In this document: piece by piece, positions 54,095-64,000 of the stretch
Layout: every line of letters begins with the position of its first letter
How positions within the stretch are numbered: the first letter of the stretch is position 1
From: Paraspadella gotoi
Lineage: Eukaryota; Chaetognatha
Reading direction: 5' to 3'
Assembly (NCBI GenBank): GCA_051294375.1
Contig: CM119263.1
Coordinates: 18,624,628-18,688,627, forward strand
DNA: 64,000 nucleotides
Notes under the pieces: generated by a model
The model's input: the letters and a program-made list of their open reading frames with translations, nothing else
Databases searched by the model: none
What the model was told of the DNA's origin: nothing
Program-made: the position numbers and the translations under genes

Positions 54095-54995
54095 NNNNNN
54101 NNNNNNNNNNNNNNNNNNNNNNNNNNNNNNNNNNNNNNNNNNNNNNNNNNNNNNNNNNNNNNNNNNNNNNNNNNNNNNNNNNNNNNNNNNNNNNNNNNNN
54201 NNNNNNNNNNNNNNNNNNNNNNNNNNNNNNNNNNNNNNNNNNNNNNNNNNNNNNNNNNNNNNNNNNNNNNNNNNNNNNNNNNNNNNNNNNNNNNNNNNNN
54301 NNNNNNNNNNNNNNNNNNNNNNNNNNNNNNNNNNNNNNNNNNNNNNNNNNNNNNNNNNNNNNNNNNNNNNNNNNNNNNNNNNNNNNNNNNNNNNNNNNNN
54401 NNNNNNNNNNNNNNNNNNNNNNNNNNNNNNNNNNNNNNNNNNNNNNNNNNNNNNNNNNNNNNNNNNNNNNNNNNNNNNNNNNNNNNNNNNNNNNNNNNNN
54501 NNNNNNNNNNNNNNNNNNNNNNNNNNNNNNNNNNNNNNNNNNNNNNNNNNNNNNNNNNNNNNNNNNNNNNNNNNNNNNNNNNNNNNNNNNNNNNNNNNNN
54601 NNNNNNNNNNNNNNNNNNNNNNNNNNNNNNNNNNNNNNNNNNNNNNNNNNNNNNNNNNNNNNNNNNNNNNNNNNNNNNNNNNNNNNNNNNNNNNNNNNNN
54701 NNNNNNNNNNNNNNNNNNNNNNNNNNNNNNNNNNNNNNNNNNNNNNNNNNNNNNNNNNNNNNNNNNNNNNNNNNNNNNNNNNNNNNNNNNNNNNNNNNNN
54801 NNNNNNNNNNNNNNNNNNNNNNNNNNNNNNNNNNNNNNNNNNNNNNNNNNNNNNNNNNNNNNNNNNNNNNNNNNNNNNNNNNNNNNNNNNNNNNNNNNNN
54901 NNNNNNNNNNNNNNNNNNNNNNNNNNNNNNNNNNNNNNNNNNNNNNNNNNNNNNNNNNNNNNNNNNNNNNNNNNNNNNNNNNNNNNNNNNNNNNN
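54095..54995. other. Assembly gap (901 N)
   Basis: (CT)n on the left and (CGAA)n on the right. Confidence 0.99.
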
Positions 54996-55029
54996 CGAAC
55001 GAACGAACGAACGAACGAACGAACGAACG
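54996..55029. repeat. (CGAA)n microsatellite at a gap edge
   Basis: About eight CGAA units directly after the 901-N gap; the other side of the gap is (CT)n. Confidence 0.92.
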
Positions 55030-57004
55030 AAGAAAGAAACGAGAGGTACTCGGAATGAATGACGCACGAATAAACGGTCGAAGCCTCCAAAGAAAGATCA
55101 AAATAATGATCAATGAACTAATGAACGAATTACCGCAAAAATCAATGAACGAACCTTAGGACAAGCTAAAATATCTGATCTATTTTCTTTTGACTTTCGT
55201 ATTAATGACTTTCGTGTTAATGTACATATCATTTACGATTCCTAGCGCCGATTTAATTAAATGAAAAGGCCAATGTTGTTTACTCTCCAACGATCCGCCC
55301 ACGCGACGAGGGGAACTAATTTGACCCCGATTCCCCCGCCATCTCTCTGACGTCCCCCGTCGCCCGCCGCCATTTTTTTTTTCGAAATTTCGTGACGTTA
55401 AAAGGAAATCGAGATTCTTCGATCCTCGTCAGTCTCATTCTCGGAGTCAATTACGGTTACGATAGCAAGTATCCAGATTCGAGTCATTAATATTAAATTA
55501 AGGGAAGTAAAATGCGGATTGTATTGCTCTTTTTCTTTCTCGCTGGTACGATAAAAATGTCTCAACACGAAACGCTAAAAGCCAAGTGCATAAAAAACTG
55601 TCACGGCGGGTTATCGTCAAATGTGAAATGAATTGCTCGCTCGTTCAGTCGCCGACAGCAGTGAATCAACGAGGAGCTATTTCACGTATTTGACAGTCAG
55701 AGTCTCACTGTCTCACCGATCCCGTGACCATCTCTCTCAGTAATCTGAGTTCTGAGGAACGTGTCTAACGAGAAAAAAAAAATCTTGAACGAAACTCGAT
55801 CCGATTTGCGTCACGCGTCAAAATAAAAAGAGGGATATCATTCGAAATGTAATCACTAATCAGTGTAATTGACAAATGATTGTAAAGGGTCGTTTATAAA
55901 TTTAACTTCTTATTTTAGGCTTCTGTCTAAAAATGGTGGATATTATTTTAACATCGAATTCGCTATTACGAGCCCAAAACGCCTTAACATTAAAATAATC
56001 ACCTGAAAAGGTCTTATCAATAAATCAGGCGTGATGACAGATATTATATGTTTATATTAACTTTAAATCAGAGGACGATAAGACAGCTTGAGCCAGCTGT
56101 TCGTTGATTGATAAGAAAAACGCTCAATTATATATTTTTTTGTTTCCCAGGATAAAAATATGATAAATCATAATGCAGTGATCATTATAAAATGATTATT
56201 TAAGGATATTTACTAATTACTTTCATGATTAATGAGAACACCGTTCGACTATTTTTTTCACAAAAAGAAAAAAAAACTTTTGTTTATATACTTATGATTA
56301 TATATCACGTGGAATATAAAGTAAATTAACGCTAGCATAGTTACACAGACCGGAGAATAAAGCAAAACATCAACAGTCATCGCCGACCAATTTATTAACA
56401 AAAGAGAGAAGAGAATAACCTTGAAATAGCGAAACTCACGGCGAAAGTTGAATTTTAAAAGTCAGAGGTCAACGACGCCGAAAAAAATTCACGAAGAAAA
56501 CGAAAAAAAGAAAAAAAGAAGACAAAATTGCGAGCATAACGTCCAAAAAAACCACGCAAGATTCCGACAGATTTTGAGATTCGTAAAGTGGAAAAAGTTG
56601 TCTTTCTCTTTTTTCTCCTCCGATTTAAAAAAAAAAAGGATTTTTTGGAGTATATTTTTTCCTTCTTTCCATCTGCTTTCGGCGAAAGAGCGCGCGTTCT
56701 GAGAATCGTCAAGTTGGAATCTCTACCATATGGAGTGGATATTGACGACGAGGAGGAAGAGAAGGATGAGGAGGAAGAGAAAAAAGAAGGTAAGAAAAAG
56801 GAGGAGGAGGAGAAGGAGGAGGATGATGAGGAGGAAGAGTATGTTCTGGGCAGTGAAGATAGTTCTCGTTTCATCATGGGGTGACGACGACGGAAGTAGA
56901 AATCCGACACGCGGTCTGAGCGAGAGAAGATAGCGTGGCGGTGAAATGTAAACACCATATTAGGTTAAAATCATAACTAAGAAAAGAAAAGGAAAAAAAT
57001 GTAG

Positions 57005-57009
57005 AAATA

Positions 57010-57057
<48 letters not shown>

Positions 57058-57061
57058 AAAA

Positions 57062-57137
<76 letters not shown>

Positions 57138-57140
57138 AAA
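57005..57140. repeat. (GAAA)n microsatellite
   Basis: Perfect except for one AAAAA interruption. Confidence 0.95.
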
Positions 57141-57451
57141 AATACAAAAAATGTTCCAGAAAGTAGGACCTCTTTACTCTTTAGTCAAGGTGAAGACAAC
57201 AAAAGTCAAGCAAGAAAGAAAAACGATTCTTAAAATTAAGCCTGACATCGACGACGATCGAAAAGATTAACCACGAACGAGAACAACAATCGACGACAGA
57301 ACGTCGGAACCGGTTTAGATCTCTCCTTCATGTCACGACCGATCTCCTCGAAATGTTATTAACGATCTTACGTCTAGCCGTTCATCGTCGATTCCTTTTT
57401 TCCGTGACCGACTAATTTACCGAGACACGATTCTAACTTAGCGCACCTCAC

Positions 57452-57576
57452 CCACAGACCCTCGCGATTTACTATCTCCCTTCGAATCGCCTCCGCAATC
57501 ACACCGGCCCTGACGACCCTGGCCCCTCGTTCGCTTTCGCCCGTATTGATCCAAGAAAGATCCTAATTCCGCTCGA
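57452..57576 (-). CDS. Candidate isolated exon
   Basis: On the minus strand a long pyrimidine tract ends in CGTTTCAG, followed by an open frame reading RAELGSFLDQYGRKRTRGQG and RQGRCDCGGDSKGD, then a donor GTGG/GTGAGG. I see no partner exon nearby and no family match. It could be chance. Confidence 0.22.
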
Positions 57577-57742
57577 CTGAAACGAAAGGGAAAAAATGTA
57601 AAAGAGTCGGAGAAAAAGGAGGAAGTGAAATGGAGGGAAAGACAAATCTGATCCACGATTTCGAAAGAGGAAAATGAAACATGGCAAATTGAAGCACAAT
57701 ATAGTAGGGAAAAATAGCTGTCGAAACAGTGTTTTTTTAAAT

Positions 57743-57773
<31 letters not shown>

Positions 57774-58246
57774 TTCTCTCGCTTTCTCTCTCTCTCCCTC
57801 TCTCATCCTCCTCGCTCTCTCATCTCTCTCATTTGTTCATAATAATTTTGATTTCCAAATTGTTTTTCCCCTTTTTTTATAAATTTAACAAGAATGATAA
57901 TTAAAGATATTCATTCTCTTAATAAGAAAAAATATTTTTACGGGCGTTAATGAAAGAACTTCACATTAATTGGGCACGAAATCCGCCACAAACTGCACGT
58001 ACGACTTCTCCTTCATTCCATGTTTGCTGTAATTGTTTGGATAACAATCAAAGAAAACTGCGCCATCTTCCATCCTCTTCTATCTTCATAGTACGATATG
58101 ACGATTTTTAACGCTTTCCATGACTAAAATATTATTTTAAAAAGGTTAATTTAACCTACTTTAATCTAACCTCGTCTGAAAAATTAAGATTTACATCGTC
58201 TGTATGAGAGAGTAGCAAGCAACGCACGTTTCAGCATGTCCATAAC

Positions 58247-58372
<126 letters not shown>

Positions 58373-59909
58373 AAGCGCAAGGACCTCGGAAAAACGGGTA
58401 AGGAATAGTAAACAAAATGGCCTCTGGAAATGTTGACACAACTCATGGACTCATAGCTTTGGAAGTTAAACCAAGTGCTTGGCTGGATAAATGAAGAAAC
58501 GGAGCAGAAAGTTTGGCCGGGCGCTTGGTTGTATATCGAAATAAATGAGGGAGGTCGGTGAATAAATAAGTTAGGTTAACCATTCGAAATTAAATTTTTT
58601 TTTCATTCGATGAGAAAAAAAAATAAATGTAGACAAACATCTGGATTGCGAGTTATTTAAACATCCAAAATAATATTTAAAATGAGTAAAATCTGATTTT
58701 CACATTGTCAGAATTTCTTGGCGCTGGTGTGCGTAAATTACCGTAACGAGGCACTTCGAAAGAAGGGTCGTAATCGAAAGATAAGTGAGTCCAAAAATCA
58801 GTAGTCGTGACGACGACTACGACGACGAAGACGACGACGAAGACGACTATTCGGCAGTGAGCGGCCACAATGCGGCTCTTATCTTCGCCATAGCGAGATC
58901 CTGTCTTTTTGTTTGATTCGCAAACTTTTGACACACATGACAGCGAAAATTGACGAGAGCAGAAATCTGGGTAGATCGATAACAGGTCAGAGCGAAAGGA
59001 TTTTTGTCGCTGGTCGTTAAACACGAAAATCAACATCGAAAACTGAAAAAAAAAGAAAATTCCAAGACTGTTGACCAATAGCGAAATACCCCATGGTAGA
59101 GCACGTAGAGCACGATTCATTAAAGGCGGCCGAAGATCGAATCGCGATTAAAATTATTTTTGATAATCTATAATTATTTTATTAGCAATGAGCGCTCACG
59201 AGGATGAAAATCAAAATATTTCCAATTTCGTGTTTATTATAAATCGTTGCTCTTTTTTTTTTAACATAAATTTTTTACCAGAACGGAAGAAAGTAATAAA
59301 ATTTTAAAACATACTGGAACACGAAAGTCGTGAGAGTATCTTTAAAAAAAAATTATCACTTGCAGTCACCCTTGACCCTTGAATCCAACGGGGCCCTTGA
59401 TCGAGCGTAATGATCAATCGGCGGTGGCCCTGCTAGACCGAATTATGGCGAATCGTGACGGAAAATCGACGAAGTCCTTTCCTTGGGGGGAGTAGTAGGA
59501 CCAAGTTTTTATCGAGAGAGAGAGAGAGATGAGGAGAGACGATGAGAGAGAGGAGATGGGATGCTTTGGGGAGACGACGAAGAGATAGAGAGAGAGCGAG
59601 CTGAGAGAAGACGAGCAGAGGTACGAAGAGAGAGAGAGAAGCAAACCGGAAAACTAACATGCGATCACATATTAGTCGCGACAAGGATTAAAGTGAGAGA
59701 GGTGATTCGTCATGCGAAATGCAAGTGACATGTAAGGACAGGACAGGTTTTACACTAAACTAAACAAATATTTTTTTTTAAATTTTAGCTTTGTTTCTCT
59801 TCTCTACAATTTTTCGGAGTTAATTTATGCGCATGCGAGAGAGAGAGTGAGAGAAGGAAAAAAAAACTTAAAAAAATAAGAAAAAAGACAGAAAGAAAAA
59901 AGATAGACA

Positions 59910-60150
59910 AATAAAAAGAAAGAAAGAAAGAAAAAAAGAAAAAAAAGGATAGAAAGAAAGAAAGAAAGAAAGATAGAAAGAAGGATAGAAAAAAGGAAAA
60001 AAATAAGGGGAGAGAAAAGAAAGAAAGAGATAGAAAAAAAGAAAGAAAGATTAAGAAGAAGAAAAGAAAGAAGAAAAAAGAAGAAAGAGAAAGAAAGAAA
60101 AGAGAAAGAAAGAAAAGAAAGAAAGAAAGGAGGAAAAAAATAGGAGGTAT

Positions 60151-60191
<41 letters not shown>

Positions 60192-60222
60192 AAGAGAGAG
60201 AGAGAGAGAAGAGAGAGAGCGA
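59910..60222. repeat. Purine-rich (GAAA)n/(GA)n tract
   Basis: Degenerate GAAA, GATA and GAA units pass into (GA)n from about 60153. Confidence 0.9.
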
Positions 60223-60676
60223 GAGAAGTGCGGGAATCATCAACATTACCATCAAAGGAAAGAAGAGACCGTCGCTGGTGGAGGATCCACATGAATAATT
60301 AATACGGGGAGTAGAATAAGGAAAGGAGGAGAATAAGGAAAGGAAAGAAAAGGCGAAAAAGATTAGGGAAAGGGTGATGCGAAAAAAAAGAAGATCGGGA
60401 TTTTAACAGCAGAATGACAATAAAAAAAACCCAGAAAACAGTACAGAGTGGTAGATGTTGGTAGAGGAATGTTAGGTTCGAAACCTTACTATCTTAAAGA
60501 TAAATTATGCATATAATAGAATTCATGATAAAGCGGTCACAAATTCGATTTTTTATTCCACTTATATGAACACTTTGAACAGAAAGTAAAATTAAAAGTT
60601 TCCTTTCCCTGCACGTCACCCCGTCTATAACGCCTATTGGCAATGCAGCCTCGGGTGTCTGGCAACCACTAGAGCG

Positions 60677-60795
<119 letters not shown>

Positions 60796-61551
60796 GTCAG
60801 TTTAATGGGTTCACTAAATTTTAAATTAGATTCTAGAAAATATGGAAAACATTTTTAATTCTATATCATTGAATGCTCTTCTTTATGCAAATTTTTTTTT
60901 TCTGAAAATGCCACTCAACTCTACATCAATTTTTTTTTTTATTTAAAAACATAAATCTCTTTCTTTTGATTGACATCGCGTTGACTTGAAAAATTCTCTT
61001 AGGGTTAATGTGATCCGGGGACTGTGGGAGATTATTCTTTGAGCTTGAAAGGTTTTGCAAAGCGGGATGGAGGCCTTTTAACCCACCTTCAAGCCCTTAC
61101 CAATTTAGGTTAAAAACTGTTGGTCTTTTCTGCGTTTCTCTTTGCTTCTAATGTATTGGACAAAAAACAATGATGGTTGACAGCCGTTTATATTTACGTC
61201 CGCGGAGCCAAGACGGTTAAACCGGTCGAACAGTTAATTAAGTTTGATTTTGAAAGAAATATACTTTTTTTCTGAAATTTTTTGAAAACGAAAACGGTAA
61301 TTAAAATGTGTTGCGCCGAAGGACTTCCTTATCACGTGTATTTCTCGTGACATGATATGACGTGATATGACGTGACATAACATGACTTAGCCCGTGTATT
61401 TATAACATGCACTGCATCAAAATTTTGTCTTTTATTCTATTATAGTTTTAGGATTTCCTCAAGGCGGCGCTAGCAGTCCCTTAGATTTGAGGTTTTTTCT
61501 GTTTTAACAAAAGACCAATTATAAGGAAATTGTATGCATGTTTATCATAAG

Positions 61552-61630
61552 TGTGACAGACCGACGGACCGACTGACAGACCGACCGAAAAGTACCTTAT
61601 AGAGTTGCTCCGCGAGTACTAGCGGCGTAA
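61552..61630 (+). repeat. Dispersed GACC-rich repeat, copy 1
   Basis: GACAGACCGACGGAC, then GACCGACCGAAAAGT, then CTTATAGA and a GCG-rich end. The same order of blocks appears in reverse complement at 63348-63424, so this is a repeat family and not a simple array. Confidence 0.55.
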
Positions 61631-62520
61631 ATAAACAAATTGCTGGTGTTTCGCTGAATGAAACATATTTACGATTCAGGATTAACTACTACGTATGTCT
61701 GGTTTTCAGCTGGGCCTTGTTAATTCAATTTTATGGTTTAATTTGGTACAAAGATCTCAAGGACATTTCTCTTCTAAAAGGAAAAGAGAAAGAAAGAAAA
61801 CAAGTTAGAAAGAAATGAATGAATGAATTAGTAAATGAATGAAAGAATGAATGAACACTGGTACGAATAAATGAATTATGAATGACTCAATGAATTAAGT
61901 AAACTTATAAAAGAATTCAGAAAATTCTGAAAAAAGGAGATAGCGAAGATAGCGCAAAGGAACAAAAATAAATTTTTAAGTTTCGGATGGTAAAACCTTA
62001 CAAAATAGAGAAATAATTATTCTAAATAATTCGAAAAGAGCCTTAGTTTAGACGAGGAACCTACGTGAGAGTTTTCCAGGTGTTTCTTTTTCAAGTGTGT
62101 TTGTGTGGGGGTGCGTTGTGTTCGAGTTTACAGACTTTCGGTTGACAAAACGAAAACCAACTTTGCCAACCGCGTACAATGATTTGAACGTAAAAACTTT
62201 AACCGGGTTCGGTTCTCGAAGACTCGAAATATAAGCGATAATTCCATTCGATTCGAAAAAGAACAAACATGTTTTTGTTCTACTCTAGATTTAAAAAAAA
62301 AAAGAAGGAAGCAGAGAGGGAAACAAAGAGAATGTTATAAAGAAACAGAATATCAAATATTAGATAAGAAAAAGAGAGAAATATTTAAAACTAAAAAATT
62401 CAAAACGTGACATCACAGTCTTGACGTTTTTCGTATCGAAAATGACGTCGAATCCATCGCAAAATCTTTGACGCGAAGGATTTAGACGCGGTTTCTGCTC
62501 AGAATAGAAAGGGAGAGTTT

Positions 62521-62543
62521 TGACGTCACGAGAGTATGACGTC

Positions 62544-62544
<1 letters not shown>
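62521..62544. promoter_or_regulatory. Pair of consensus CRE palindromes
   Basis: TGACGTCA occurs at 62521-62528 and 62537-62544, just before a (GA)n array. No gene start is recognisable next to it, so function is unknown. Confidence 0.3.

Positions 62545-62545
<1 letters not shown>

Positions 62546-62636
<91 letters not shown>
62546..62636. repeat. (GA)n microsatellite
   Basis: Uninterrupted GA. Confidence 0.95.
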
Positions 62637-62639
<3 letters not shown>

Positions 62640-62926
62640 AAAGATTGAGATTAAAAAAAAATAGTTGCAACTTTGAACATCGTTGGTGTCAGTAACATCT
62701 ACGTAAGAATGAATCTGACGTCCTTAGGGAAAGCCATTGTTTGGAATTATCAGCAAGTATGTCAGGTTCAAAGGGCTCAATTTATATAAATCTTCAATAA
62801 TAAGGAATAGATTATGAGTAAATAAGGACTACAGGAAAACTTAAAAAGAATATCGGACAGAAAATTTTGTGATTTACCTCAACTTACATTGACCTTTTGG
62901 GCTTGAATAAAAGACTGCCTTGAACT

Positions 62927-63048
<122 letters not shown>

Positions 63049-63347
63049 ACGGCTGAAGACGAGGAAAAAACGAGAAATCGTGGAACTTAGTAGAATTCTC
63101 AAAATTCTGATTGGAAAAAAAAGAAAATTAACCAAAAAATGATGGATTCAGTCAAGGGCCTGAAATGGACAATGCATGATGCCAAAAGCCAAATGCATTT
63201 CAATCATTTCTCTTTTTCGGAACAGCTCCGCCTCCGACGACATGCTTCAAGGGTTACTTCATTCCGTCGTCCCTTCCGCCTCCATGCCTGGCTTCAATAT
63301 CAAAGGCTTCCCGCGTGGTGCAGCGGGCAGATTATTATATTTTTAGT

Positions 63348-63424
63348 TGCGCCACGAGTAATCTATAAGTCACTTTTCGGTCGGTCGGTCGGTCCGTCGG
63401 TCTATCTGTCCGTCGGTCTGTCCT
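63348..63424 (-). repeat. Dispersed GACC-rich repeat, copy 2 (inverted)
   Basis: The reverse complement carries the same blocks as 61552-61630, with a longer (GGTC)n part. Just upstream, 63313-63330 reads GCGTGGTGCAGCGGGCAG, similar to a tRNA/SINE box A. No clear box B was found. Confidence 0.5.
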
Positions 63425-64000
63425 ACTTAAGTTAATAATGCTTATAACTTGCCTATAGTTTGTTGCTCATTTGTTAAAAATCAAATCTAAACGACTACTG
63501 GCACCGCCTTTTGTTTTTAAAGAAAAGTAAAAAAAAAAGTAATGCGGCGCAACACCTTCGAATAACCGTTCCTTGTTCCTTTTATTAAAAGGAGAAAGGA
63601 GAAAGTGAGAGAGGAATTCGTGATTTGCCAGCACTTTGCAGCAATCAAAAGAAACGCACACAAATTAGAGAACATACACGGTTCAACAAAATTACAAAAA
63701 TCACCAACAAATTTAAAACAATATAATTATTAAAGAAGAGAGAGTTGGGAAAAAAATTTCAATAGTGATAATTCTTCCAAAATGAAATTACTCACCCAAT
63801 GAGTTTGGAATCCGTTGAACATTGAAAACAATAAATTTGTGAAGTTTTGTATTGAGTAGAAAAGAAGAGAAAAGAAATAAAATTTAAAAAAAATAAAAAA
63901 AAGATTAAAGAAAATAGTTGTTGAAAATCCCCTTGTCCCCCACCCCATTGGAAATAAACTTGGGTCTTCCACGCCGCTGTGGTGGCGGACAGGGAAGAGG

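Noticed and set aside
56700-56884. Acidic plus-strand frame (DIDDEEEEKDEEEE ...) ending in EDSSRFIMG
   Set aside because: It is driven by a degenerate GAG/GGA tract with no convincing acceptor or partner exon. Kept as low-value only.
60421-60495. Possible tRNA around GGTTCGAAACC
   Set aside because: A box-B-like sequence is present, but I could not form an acceptor stem or a proper box A at the right distance.

Overview
This window comes from a nuclear genome of an invertebrate animal. The genes are split by canonical GT-AG introns. One gene has bilaterian (metazoan) domain architecture, and the intervening DNA is packed with (CT)n/(GA)n, (TTTC)n/(GAAA)n and (GTC)n microsatellites. I cannot assign a phylum from the sequence. 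The assembly is draft quality: 16 runs of N, several of them next to dinucleotide repeats.

Layout. (1) 1-8981: no recognisable exon; microsatellites and gaps. (2) 8982-29752, plus strand: an anosmin-1 (ANOS1/KAL1) homologue, missing its 5' exon(s). I place 14 exons covering the distal cysteine-rich box, the WAP four-disulfide core and four fibronectin type III (FN3) domains, followed by a stop at 29614-29616 and an AATAAA at 29747. A 14.7 kb intron (9935-24622) holds most of the gaps and repeats. (3) 29753-31952: AT-rich spacer between two convergent genes. (4) 50927 down to 31953, minus strand: a large gene that I rebuilt as 13 phase-compatible exons coding for about 1,900 residues. The product is mostly low-complexity (Ser, Pro, Gly, Glu, His and Gln runs) and I do not recognise its family. 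(5) 41549 to about 50455: a second, error-rich copy of 33570-41523, lying directly after a 25-N gap. It is full of single-base insertions and deletions spread evenly through exons and introns. I read it as unpolished long-read gap filling, not biology. (6) 50928-64000: no convincing gene; microsatellites, a 901-N gap and a dispersed GACC-rich repeat.

The two genes are convergent neighbours and nothing in the sequence links their functions. The most useful results are the manual exon models, the artefactual duplication, and three reading-frame conflicts that most likely mark one-base assembly errors. In one of them the noisy copy shows which base is wrong in the clean copy. I did not find a convincing previously undescribed system. 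The best unknown is the minus-strand protein, with its short C-x-C-x4-C motif and a (GA)n tract at the edge of a coding exon.
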